Shown here: in pieces, positions 1-9,215 of the stretch
Position numbering within the stretch: position 1 is the stretch's first letter
Layout of the letters: every line of letters begins with the position of its first letter
Assembly: GCA_015501595.1 (NCBI GenBank)
Contig: JADNRX010000070.1
Span: 1-64,000, forward strand
Length of the DNA stretch: 64,000 nt
Direction of reading: 5' to 3'
Source of the DNA: Hymenopellis radicata
Taxonomy: Eukaryota; Basidiomycota; Agaricomycetes; Agaricales; Physalacriaceae
Program-made: the position numbers and the translations under genes
The notes under the pieces: model-generated
Told to the model about the DNA's origin: nothing
Databases searched by the model: none
The model's input: the letters and a program-made list of their open reading frames with translations, nothing else

Positions 1-733
1 ACATAACTATCGTTGTAAGGTTGTGCCTCATAACCATAAATGATTCGCAAAACAGTAGACCCAGCGTGGCTAAGTAGGAGTCAACGTCGTGGACCAACAG
101 AGGAAGGACATAGAACGTACTGTCTGACGTGACCAAAAAATTCATCTGGAGTTTCCAGCATCTGCTTAAGGAATGTATGCGTCGCCGCTAATTGAATGGG
201 CTGATATGCAACAGCCTCTTTCGCCTGGAAATATTGGTGAAATGTCTTCCGATGGAGTCTACAAAGGCATTCATTATTTACGTCAAAGAAGATAGCGATA
301 CACGGGACTCTTACCTCCACTGGTCCGAATATCGCATGTGAGCAAAGTCCCACCACCACTGCCTCAAGTCGTTGGCCATATGGAACGCTAGAAATGCGTG
401 TGTGTGAGTTGTCTAGATTTGGGAAAGAGGACACATACCCGGACGATCAGCGTAGATTGACGATCTCTTCTCGAAGAGTTCATTCGCCGCCTTAGCAGAG
501 TTGACGACGATGACCGGCTGACCCAATATTTCCATCGAGAGCACGTCGCCGTACTGCGCCATCCATTCTGTGTACTTTAACCACGTCTTGTGCACCGGCC
601 TGTTGAAGAGGTTCCCGACTATAGGAAGTCGCCGTGGACCTGGAGGGAGAGGCAGAGAAAGGCGGCGTCGTTTGACGAGCAAAACCGCCGTGAGGAGAGT
701 GAGAACATAGAGGATGGCGGAAGAATAGTCCAT
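1..733 (-). CDS. Cytochrome P450, N-terminal part (runs off left edge)
   Basis: Start of a membrane-anchored (class II type) P450 monooxygenase. Exons read 439-733, 315-387, 121-258 and 1-69, with GT-AG introns and matching phases. The protein opens with a hydrophobic anchor (about residues 5-20), basic residues KRRR, then the proline hinge LPLPPGPRRLPIVGN, all typical of microsomal P450s. The B-C region gives FHMANDLRQWWW, the helix C motif W-R-LHRK (heme-propionate contact), and then HHAGSTVLRIIYGYE. The I-helix, ExxR and Cys-heme loop lie beyond position 1, so activity cannot be judged and the CYP family cannot be fixed. The style resembles the large Agaricomycete expansions of O-methylsterigmatocystin-oxidoreductase-like P450s. 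Start chosen at 733 because the anchor and hinge follow directly and a TATA box lies about 50 bp upstream. Confidence 0.9.
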
Positions 734-1807
734 GGTGATGGACCAGAGCGATGTTTAGGCCAGAGCAAAGCCTTCGAACATCCTTTTATACGGGAGCAGT
801 CTTCTTGTGATTCTAATAACCCGAGTGGCGTCAAGTGACAAAACCATGAGAACGGCAGAAAAATCAGTGCTCAAAGAAGACATGCTGGAGTTCGGCTGGC
901 ACGCTAGGTGGATCGCTATGTCAATATTTGCGAAGTCAGATCCTGAAAAGCGGCGCGCGCAATCAACAACTCGCCGAGGGACTCCATGTCTGGCTGGATG
1001 TTCCCATGATACCCTGAGATTGTACTGGTAAAGAAGCCAGCCAATTTGCAGCCAAATGGCGATGATTAAGAGTGCAGTTACAGAGAGATACTGCTGATTT
1101 TCAGGCATGTAGCCAGCAATTTTGAGCGCTGCCGTCACTATGCAGGGCGTCAGAGGTATGATATTTACTGGAAAACCGAATTTTACGCACCAATAATCGA
1201 TTCAGTTCATTCCAACTCCGTCGGCACCTCTACAACATTGGGGATCACTAAGGAGAGCTGACAATTACCGCCAAATCTGTGCTCAACAGGCGCCGATGCG
1301 TCGCGGAATAAGAGAACATTGCCGGATATCAAAGGGCGTCTAGGAAGTATGCTGCAACCGTCGTTCCGCCGCATTTCCTGCCCTCCTGAAGCTAATAGTT
1401 GTAGGATGGTTGAAGCCGTCGACCAACATTGATTTCACAGTCAAACTGGGCAACATAGAGGGTCGCCAGAGTGCTAGCACGGCGGAAGACATCATGGGGG
1501 AACAGAGGCAAGCTACGGATGTCGGCCCGAGCCTCCGAGCCTTCTCAACTTCAATCGCACCGCACTCGAGCGTTCAATGTCTGAACGTACGCCCACTTCA
1601 GCCGCTCACTAGGTAGGCAAAGTTGTAACAGTGCGTCTCCGCGTACATATGACATTCATTCATTCGTCGTCATAAGAATGGCCACTGTTACTAAAAGACT
1701 ATGGATCTTCAACATGAAGGATTCAACAGAAATGTAGGCCAGAAGCTGTTGAGAGAGAATCAAGTAAGATGGGACCGCATCAAAGAGATGACGAACGCAC
1801 CTAAACT
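734..1807. other. Intergenic, no supported gene
   Basis: P450 promoter side and the space before the first small tandem gene. A minus-strand open frame at 755-1138 has one hydrophobic stretch (ALLIIAIWLQIGWLLYQY) but overlaps the P450 promoter and has no recognisable domain. I do not call it a gene. Confidence 0.4.
782..790 (-). promoter_or_regulatory. TATA box of the P450 gene
   Basis: On the minus strand this reads TATAAAAGG, about 50 bp upstream of the P450 start codon at 733. Confidence 0.5.
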
Positions 1808-2170
1808 TTAAGCGGCGCGTACCCACTTCGGGGTGACCTCCAGCGGCGTCAACAGCTCCTGCAGGCTCTTGATGATTTCGGGCGACGGAACCCTGACCGT
1901 GTCCGCGTTCGCATTATCGGCCAGTGCAATCATGATGAAGCCGGAAGGTGTCACTTCGTATCTGGCTTTAGGCCAGATCTTTTTTGACTGCAGCGCTAGG
2001 TATGATATAATCCCTGAGCACACGAGGGATTCAAAATTCGCTCTCTCCCGCTCCGAGGTGGTTTTGGTGTCGGTCATCTCCGGGTTTTTGCCCATGCTTA
2101 TTGCGAATTGTGGGTGGTGCTTCACCACTTCCTTGGGGAGGTGGAAACCGAACATCATTTCGTGTACCAT
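1808..2170 (-). CDS. Small protein of unknown function, tandem copy 1
   Basis: A 120-residue single-exon protein, first of three tandem paralogues (others at 4377-4739 and 5429-5770). I do not recognise the family. The start is the ATG at 2170, in a very good context (GCACCATGG) shared with copy 2. Conserved features are the N-terminus MVHEMMFGF, then LP-x-EVV-x-HPQFAISM, ERANFESLVCSGI, a WPKAR segment, VTPSGF, and the C-terminus from VRVPSPEIIKSLQELL to KWVRAA. No signal peptide or membrane helix. It is nearly identical to copy 2 in the last 35 residues and shares 3' flanking sequence with it, so the duplication is recent. It is transcribed divergently from the gene at 2636-3966. Confidence 0.7.
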   Translation of the reverse strand: MVHEMMFGFHLPKEVVKHHPQFAISMGKNPEMTDTKTTSERERANFESLVCSGIISYLALQSKKIWPKARYEVTPSGFIMIALADNANADTVRVPSPEIIKSLQELLTPLEVTPKWVRAA

Positions 2171-2323
2171 GGTGCGACCTGTGAGTTCATCAGCTCCAGC
2201 AGTCACAAAGCCTTATGGTATACGAACGGGTAGATTGCGAAGGTCTGGCGCTTGGGTTCGGAAAAGGTGGGCGTGTTGGTGGTGGGTAGAGATAAAGTGG
2301 GTCAAGATCACAAGGGTCGTTGA

Positions 2324-2351
2324 AGATGAACCATCATGGTCATGTGAGGCC
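2324..2351 (-). promoter_or_regulatory. Conserved upstream element of tandem copy 1
   Basis: Contains GGTCATGTGA about 175 bp upstream of the start codon. The same CATGTGA core lies 168-176 bp upstream of copies 2 and 3. It may be a binding site of a CATGTG-recognising (bHLH-type) factor; that is inference from conservation and spacing. Confidence 0.4.
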
Positions 2352-2581
2352 ACCATTGTTCGCCCAAAACGTCGATGCTTGTTATTGTTACTGCTTCAAT
2401 CTTATTCCCTCCTCATGTATAAGGCCCACATCCATCCATATCTGGTCAAGCACTTATACTATCTTCTCAGGGACTCGCTTGCTCGTGCAAGTTATTGTTC
2501 TTCCTGGAGTATCTTCTGATGGCGACATTGCGTATTGTTCTTCTCGCGGATAATATCTCCTTCGATTGTAGCTCTTCTTCA

Positions 2582-2590
2582 TATATAAAG
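2582..2590 (+). promoter_or_regulatory. TATA box of the PD-(D/E)XK-like gene
   Basis: TATATAAAG about 46-54 bp upstream of the ATG at 2636. A run of ten C residues lies between them (about 2617-2626). Confidence 0.5.
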
Positions 2591-2635
2591 GTATACTACT
2601 GTAATTGGTGTCAAGTCCCCCCCCCCACTTTCCTC

Positions 2636-3966
2636 ATGTCGATCGTCGACTCCAAGGTAGACTTCAGGTACATCCCAAACTACGTATGGGACGTATACAT
2701 TCGTCAGCCCTCCGAGATCCCCTTCCCTCCACCCTACAAAACCAAACCAAAGACGAAAGTCGCTAAATCCGCCATCTCTTCCGTCCGATATAATGTCCGT
2801 AACCTTGAAAGCCCTTGCCACGCTCTCTATGGCACCATTTTCCATGATCTCACCGAACCGTACGACAACATTTTCCCTCACATTCAGTATACGCTCGATT
2901 TGAGGGCACAACCTGATGGTAAATTCACTGGAAGGCCGGGGCGTGGGCACAACCTTGGCGCTCATTTTGATGCCCTGTATTTGAGTGGCCGTCTACATCA
3001 GGCTTCCAGCGTCGTCCAGAACGAGGTCCAAGACGAGGACTCAGTAATGTCAGATGAAGACGAGGAGGTTAAGGCTGACCCTTTGCAGGCTGCTGAAGCG
3101 AAAGGCGAAGGTAAGTCCTGATTGTCTTGTGATAAGACATTCTCTCATTCCTCGCTTTACTTTTAGGAAAGGGCGGTCCTGACCACAACAACGGCGATGA
3201 CCCTATTCAGCCTGAAGGCGACGTGGAACTCGTGGCGAACACGTCCGCCGGCAGTACCGTGACTGTTGTCGGCCCAAGGGTAGATTTGATTCCTGACCTG
3301 GCTGTTCTCCATGCACGACTATCCCCATGCCGCAGCCGAGTTACCAATCCACCGAACGAATTCGATTTTCCCGGAGAGCCGGTGTACAACTCAACCACCT
3401 GTGCCCCGCAATCGTGGGCGAATTCAAACGCATGCCTTCGCGCCAACTCTTGCCTACGGATAGCACATGGAACGACTTAATGTTGAAAAGGTGAATGTTT
3501 ATTAGCCTTGTCTTTCAAAATGCTCCAACTAACTATTCAAAGCACCGACTACTTCCAAAATGCATATTCGGACCTATTCGTATATGTCGCGTATGTATTC
3601 GCCGGTCATCCGTACATGACCCGTGTCGTCGCCGTTGCTGGCGTAGGCATCTATTGGACCTATGGCGTCTTCATACCTGACGACGTGCCCAAGGTGGACG
3701 TCGATACCGGCGAGATGGTTGAGGGTCTTAAGGGTTATATGGATGTGTACCTGACCTTTGCAAAGCGTTTCTATGCATATCATGAGGTCGGGACACCGGA
3801 ATCGGACCAGTCGTTCACGAGGATTCGAAATCTCTATCTCCATCCTTTGGCATGCGATAACTTTGATGAAACCATCGACCGGGTCCATGCAGAAAAGTTG
3901 AGGCTGGAGAACGAGAAATACGAGAGGGAAAAAAATGGAGCTGGAGTGGAGTTCATACATCTTTAA
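2636..3966 (+). CDS. Lineage-specific protein with a PD-(D/E)XK nuclease-like pattern, possibly frameshifted
   Basis: Unnamed Agaricomycete-type protein of about 420 residues. Exon 1 is 2636-3110 and exon 2 starts at 3167 (56-nt intron). The last exon starts at 3543 after a 52-nt intron with branch point CTAAC. Exon 2 contains IPDLAVLHARL (about 3286-3320) and later CPAIVGEFKR (about 3400-3435). This is the spacing and sequence style of a PD...ExK nuclease-fold site. The two parts sit in different frames. A missing C in the CCCC run at 3322-3325 would join them. Alternatively a 56-nt intron at 3280-3335 (GT...CTGAC...CAG) also restores frame but removes the PD strand. The C-terminal part has a hydrophobic segment (RVVAVAGVGIYWTYGVF) and ends in a charged helix. 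Catalysis is inference. Confidence 0.6.
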
Positions 3967-4159
3967 GGGTTCCGACGTCGTCGTTTTGTAATTTTCATCT
4001 TCGGTACTATTGAGAAGCTGTCAATATACTGAACTCCTAAATCTTCACTGTCTCTTCTTCAAGCTACCATGTTTACATGCAGTGACAACGAAAAATTCAA
4101 TTGGCGAGCATTTATGACAGGAGAGGAATGGACGATGTTCGAACGGGTCTGAGTCGGCG

Positions 4160-4260
4160 GCACTACGATGAGTAAACAAGATATACAACCAGCTCCAAAC
4201 TCATGACTCAGGGCAAGGCGTATGTAAGGAGTCAACAGACGCACCCAAACTTCGAGAAGT
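4160..4260 (-). repeat. Remnant of the tandem unit's 3' flank
   Basis: Matches the sequence downstream of copy 3 (about 5345-5430): both contain ACAAGATATACAA, a GACTCAGG block and CGCACCCAAACTTC. Only the tail and 3' flank remain, so the array once held, or partly copied, a further unit. Confidence 0.5.
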
Positions 4261-4376
4261 TCAAGGCAGTCCAACGCAACGTGAAAGATTCAACAAAACA
4301 CAGGCCAGAAGCTGTTGAGAGAGAATCGCAGTAAGAGAGATATCACATCAAAGAAGATGACCAACGCACCCAAACT

Positions 4377-4739
4377 TTAAGCGGCGCGTACCCACTTCGG
4401 GGTGACCTCCAGCGGCGTCAACAGCTCCTGCAGGCTCTTGATGATTTCGGGCGACGGAACCCTGACCGTGTCCGCATTCGTATTATCGGCCAATGCAAGC
4501 ATCACGAAGCCGGAAGGAGTCACTTCGAATCTGGCTTTGGGCCACAGCTCTTTCGACTTGAGCGCCATGTATGATACAATTCCTGAGCACACGAGGGATT
4601 CAAAATTCGCTCTCTCCTGCGAGTCGCTGGTTTTAGGGTCGGTCTTCTCTGGGTGTTTGTTCATGCTTATTGCGAATTGTGGGTGCTGCTTCACCACTTC
4701 GTCGGGAAGGAGGAAACCGAACATCATTTCGTGGACCAT
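4377..4739 (-). CDS. Small protein of unknown function, tandem copy 2
   Basis: Paralogue of the gene at 1808-2170, same length (120 residues) and same start context. Differences are mostly conservative: LPDEVVKQHPQF for LPKEVVKHHPQF, ELWPKARFEV for KIWPKARYEV. The last 35 residues are identical. The 3' flank (about 4270-4376) also matches that of copy 1, including AGGCCAGAAGCTGTTGAGAG. Function unknown. Confidence 0.7.
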   Translation of the reverse strand: MVHEMMFGFLLPDEVVKQHPQFAISMNKHPEKTDPKTSDSQERANFESLVCSGIVSYMALKSKELWPKARFEVTPSGFVMLALADNTNADTVRVPSPEIIKSLQELLTPLEVTPKWVRAA

Positions 4740-4894
4740 GGTGCGACCTGTGAGTTCATCAGCTCTAGCAGTAAAAAGGCCTTGTGGAATACGGACGTGT
4801 AGATGATGGGGGATCTCGTCCCAGTTTGGAGAATAATATTAATGGGCGCGTCGTGGTTTTAAATTAAGGCAGGGTGTCAAGGGTCGCTTTCAAG

Positions 4895-4920
4895 ATTCAC
4901 CATTATGATCATGTGACGCC
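4895..4920 (-). promoter_or_regulatory. Conserved upstream element of tandem copy 2
   Basis: GATCATGTGACG about 176 bp upstream of the start, matching the elements of copies 1 and 3 in sequence and distance. Confidence 0.4.
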
Positions 4921-5052
4921 AGCTTGCGCTTTGCATAAACCACTAGAACGACCTCTTAGCGACCTTCAGATCCACAGACGCGCAAGCCAAGGACATCATG
5001 AGCGCGCGTACATTGGATGCATTCAGTTCCTGAGAAAAGGAACTATTGTATG

Positions 5053-5310
5053 TACTGTAGCGTTTCAACCATAACTTCGTGGCCTGTGACCCGATATGGT
5101 GTGAACCTACAGCGAACAGCTTCGCGATCAGGCACAAAGGCGGGAATTACCCAATTGGGACATGCCCGCCATTAGGCGGGCCCGAAAATTTCCTTTTTGA
5201 GCGAGGTGACCCTGAAAATGCTGGCTGTGATGCAATATCTAGTATGTATAGCTTCGCTTCATGAGGCCCCGTGATCCAATATGAGAATTAACGGTTGAAA
5301 CGCTACAGTA
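5053..5310. mobile_element. MITE with 18-bp terminal inverted repeats
   Basis: The left end TACTGTAGCGTTTCAACC (5053-5070) is matched exactly in inverted orientation at 5293-5310. The inner flanks stay partly complementary. The ends carry TA, consistent with a TA target-site duplication as in Tc1/mariner-type elements. At about 258 bp with no coding capacity it is a non-autonomous miniature element. It sits between tandem copies 2 and 3. Confidence 0.75.
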
Positions 5311-5428
5311 TTGCAGTTGACGACTCGTTCAACTTGAAGAGCAGCGGGAGTTCACAAGATATACAAAAACTTCTAATCCCTGACTCAGGCCAAGACATGT
5401 TAAAGTAGCCAACAAACGCACCCAAACT

Positions 5429-5770
5429 TCAAGCCGTGTGGACGCGCATCCACTTGGCCTTGATCTCCTCTGGAAGCTGCATCATTTCCTGCATTCTTTT
5501 GAGAACCTCCGGCGAAGGAACGCTTATCGTGTCGTCGCTCGTATTGTGCGCCAGCACTATCACCGAACCTGAGGAAGTCGAGTCTAATCTGACTCTATGC
5601 CATAGTGATTGTAGCTGCCATGTCATCGATTGTATGACCGCGCTACGCACACGGGCTTCACAAATCTCTCGATCGGAATACTTGCTCATCAGCTCTGCGA
5701 ATGCCGGGTGTTGTCTGACCACCTCATTGTCGGGGAGGAGGAAACCGAAAAACATTTCAGGTGGTCGCAT
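5429..5770 (-). CDS. Small protein of unknown function, tandem copy 3 (diverged)
   Basis: Third paralogue, 113 residues. It keeps the N-terminal pattern MFFGFLLPD, a VVRQHPAF block, SGSVIVLAHNTSDDT and VPSPEVLKRMQEMM, but has diverged across the middle and ends KWMRVHTA instead of KWVRAA. Start taken at the ATG at 5770. The conserved CATGTGA element lies 168 bp upstream. It is the oldest-looking copy of the array. Function unknown. Confidence 0.6.
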   Translation of the reverse strand: MRPPEMFFGFLLPDNEVVRQHPAFAELMSKYSDREICEARVRSAVIQSMTWQLQSLWHRVRLDSTSSGSVIVLAHNTSDDTISVPSPEVLKRMQEMMQLPEEIKAKWMRVHTA

Positions 5771-5921
5771 TTTCTGTGGTCACGAAACCTGGGTTGATGT
5801 TAGTCTAGCTCAAAGGGTATCGACGACGGTTTCGAGATACAAACTTGTAGAGCTGTTGTGTTTTGGTTCGGAGGACAGTGGACGCGACTTGGTCGTGTGC
5901 TCGAACATAGGGTCGAAACAA

Positions 5922-5942
5922 AACCATGACGGTCATGTGACT
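5922..5942 (-). promoter_or_regulatory. Conserved upstream element of tandem copy 3
   Basis: GACGGTCATGTGAC about 168 bp upstream of the start. The adjacent CTAAAACGTCGATGC (about 5959-5973) is nearly the same in copy 1 (about 2362-2377). Confidence 0.4.
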
Positions 5943-7268
5943 TACCGCTCTTTGCCTAAAACGTCGATGCAGGATGATATGCGGAACGAATGCGCCTAAC
6001 AGGACGAGTCGGAACAACGTCAAAGCGTTTGCGGTGTATTTCATCTTCAAGTAGGACAGCACTTCCCATGTTCTTCCATGCAGTTAACTTTCCCATGGGC
6101 TGGTCTCCTCGTGGACTCATGCTGTCGTTTCCTTCGTACCCATCCGCAGCCGCCTGATTTCACACCTTCAAGTCTTCTTCGGTTTAACCTGGATATCCTG
6201 CATCGGAGTGACACTTGATGGTGGTAGATTACTCGGACATCGCGAGACACCAGGCCTGCCACAGTACCGCGTTTTCTGCATCCCGCTGCCCCTCGATGCC
6301 CGCTGAAGACGAGCTACAAGTGGACGTGACTAAGAGGAGCACTCTTGAGGCTTGCATTGATCCCCGGAATACGCGCCATAGACAGTTCAGTTATGTGATA
6401 GATTCCAAGGCTGACACTGGAGAACATCTGTCATGTCAATAATCCGTATCGGACGGTTCTGAGTATTGACATCGGCTTTCTTTAGATTCACCAACAGTCG
6501 GCATTCAAATCAACTTCTCTTTTGGATTCAATTGGCTGTTATGTCATTCCTCATATTGAATCTCTCGTCTTTCGAGTCTGATTGGGCTGAGGCGTTCGGC
6601 CCGGGGACGATTCTCACCGCGCTCAAAGGTGATATCCTCTACCCATCCAGACTAGCTGTAAGCGGTGCATCTTCCGTGTACACTGCTACGGGGTCTTCTC
6701 TTTGATGTTGAAACCCGCACATCTTGCTGGGCTGTGGCGCATTGAAACAGACGATGATTTGATCGCCTTTGTTGGGCTGTTACTATGAAGCCGCCGGTAT
6801 ACTCTGCTTACGCCGTTGGACAATCTTGGGTGAGCTCACTATCGTCTCATCGCCGTTGACTACTGCGCTGTCTTCCAGAGCTCTGAAGTTTGTTCGGCTT
6901 CAGCGCGGAGATCAACGAATCAACATCAGATATTCTACATGAGCCTTAAATGTGGTTGACGAATGAACGAATTGCCTCACGACTGAATGGACATACACCA
7001 CCTCTACCCTTCGGGCTCGGACCAACACCATTAGCCAAGTATCTGCGCGCAGTCCGTCGAACCTAACTCTTCTACGGTAATATTATACGTGGAGACAAAC
7101 GAGACGAGCCGCAAAGCCCGCCGATTCATGATACATCGCCGCAGCCTACAGCAACGATACAGCTAGCAATGACATGTCTTTCGTGACAGTCTATTTAAGA
7201 GGACTCGACCGTCCTCCTCAAGTATTGCATACTATATTCAACTATTCTCTGTTTCTATCGATAAAGTC
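5943..7268. other. Intergenic, no supported gene
   Basis: Only short open frames without recognisable domains or consistent splice structure. Holds the promoter side of the C2H2 gene starting at 7269, with TATTTAAG near 7191. Confidence 0.4.
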
Positions 7269-8272
7269 ATGGCCTCCGGACTGTACTATGCAGGTGCCCA
7301 GTCCAGTGGAGATTTCCATGCACACTCCAACACTGGAAGGCCGGGCGACGCTCCTTTCAATTCTTCTGCGTTCCCGAACGGCGGAACCTCTCAGCCTTGG
7401 ATGTCCAGCAACGACCAAATCTTCCCTTCGGGCTCTGGCCATCATTCAAGTTCATCACAAGTCTATGGTGAGTCCATTATTCCCGGCCGCGAACTTTCAC
7501 ACAAATCGTGCTTCTCATACAGATAGCCAAACTGGTACACACATGCAACAGCTACTCTCATCGGATCAATCAACAGCGTTCGGTTTGACACAACATCCTG
7601 TCAGTGATACCCATTCTCCCAAACCTTGATTCTCACAAGTATCAGAGCTTCGGCGGTCGAGGTCCTGGACCCCAGAGTTATTACCGTTCTGCTCCCCACT
7701 CACGATCCGGTTTGAACAGCAACTATACACCCATTCCAGGGCCTCCAAGCGGAAATGTATGGACCAACGTGAGATCGAATGAGACACCGTTTCGTCTCGA
7801 CGGTCCCGCCCTTCCGCCTGCAAATGTCTTCCATGACCAGCGCGCCGCGATGATCCCGCACGGTTTTCCAAGCTCTTTGCCTCCTTACCCGATCAACATA
7901 CCAGCTCCTGCAGATCATATCTACTCCTCGGCTGTCAGCCCACCCGGCTCTTCGTCGAGTGCGGCCAACCCAATCTGGCGTCGCGGGAGAGATGAAACCG
8001 CAATCGCTGATAGGCGCAAGGTTGACGCTTTGAGTGTCCTCATGCTGACTGCATAGCTAATTTTACGACGAGAGGAGCATGTAAAAGTGAGTTTCTCGAA
8101 GAGGTTTTGATTTTGAAGCGCTGATCCGTCTACAGAACACTGGGAGAGTAAACATGAGGGGCGGCGGTTTCGTTGCATCATGGAGGGGTGCGAGAAGGAG
8201 TACGCCGACGAGTCGTCTCTGGGACGCCATCTCCGACTCAATCATGTTATCAACAAGAAAAGGGACGAGTAA
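7269..8272 (+). CDS. C2H2 zinc-finger protein, putative transcription factor
   Basis: Exons start at 7269, 7523 and 7640 (introns 7468-7522 and 7600-7639). A late intron 8087-8135 precedes the last exon, which ends at the TAA at 8270-8272. The N-terminal ~230 residues are Ser/Pro/Gly/Asn-rich and disordered-looking. The C-terminus holds two C2H2 fingers. Finger 1 is CPHADC...HWESKH, starting at 8035 and crossing the 8087 intron. Finger 2 is CIMEGC...HLRLNH. Finger 1 is out of frame with the upstream exon. A missing C at about 8026 (giving V-D-R-F-E-C) would join them, or an intron from about 7936 to 8034 could. Probable nuclear DNA-binding regulator; targets unknown. Confidence 0.75.
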
Positions 8273-9215
8273 GTAGGTGGCCACGGCGGTCGACTATAAA
8301 TTTCGCCAATATTTAATATTTATTCACTCACTGCATTGTACTTATATATTCCCTCCGACATTGGTTCTGGCTATCTATTTTTCGCCCTTCTTGTGTCCTC
8401 TCGAACTTTGAAAGCTGACGCACGGGACGGAGCGCCCAGTGAAAGCGGTCATGTCCAAATTTGGCAATGGGCCAGGGGCTTGTGCACGTTTGTTCAGCCG
8501 ATGTTGAGTACCAGGCCTCGTTTCGTATCGCAGCGGATGTAAAAAGGAGTCCAAAAACCCTCAGAAGAATCTTCATATATGGTGCAAACAGCCAACACAC
8601 CACTACTTTTGTACATCGGTAATTCCCGACCCGAAAGCCGGCCAAATCCTTAGCTGTTTAACAAAAATGCTTCTTTTGGCAAAAGGAACAAAAGTGTTAG
8701 AGGGATAATTAATTGCTTCAAAATTGAACGAGTTATTTCTCGGCCCGAACCCAATTTTGGCGCATGTCACGCTTTTTAGCAGATGTCACACAAAGTCACG
8801 ATGTGTGACAAGGAATTTGACCTTTTGCCAATCGCCTTATTTCGGCAATCGGGATTTTCAAAAATTTTGACCCAAAATTGGCGCCTAGACAAAAGTAGCG
8901 GTACCTTGACTGTTTGCACCATAGGATTCGACTCCATTTCGGAAGTTGGCATTGAGAAAGCAGCCCTGAAGCCGGCGGCGCCGGGGAAACCCTAACCATA
9001 CAGCACTTGCTTGCTTCCTGACCATGATGTCGTTCGTCGGTCTTCGTTTCATTCAACAAACACGATAAAGTTGTAGATATCTTCCCGGTCTCGACGTTTT
9101 CGATCCCGTGAATGCTGACCAATGTACTATCTGCATACCGGCATTTGGTTCCTGGGAGTGCTCATCAGATCCTGTCGCCGCCAGCTGGCAGTTCACAACG
9201 TGGTACTCTATCATC
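8273..9215. other. Intergenic with small inverted repeats
   Basis: No gene supported. Contains a short hairpin (TGTCACAC at 8784-8791, GTGTGACA at 8803-8810) and two palindromic CCAATTTTGG/CCAAAATTGG boxes near 8750 and 8872. These may be the remains of a foldback element, but no clear ends or target duplication are visible. Confidence 0.35.

Noticed and set aside
8741..8900. Foldback MITE between the C2H2 and pseudokinase genes
   Set aside because: Palindromic boxes are present, but no terminal repeats of useful length or target duplication could be found.
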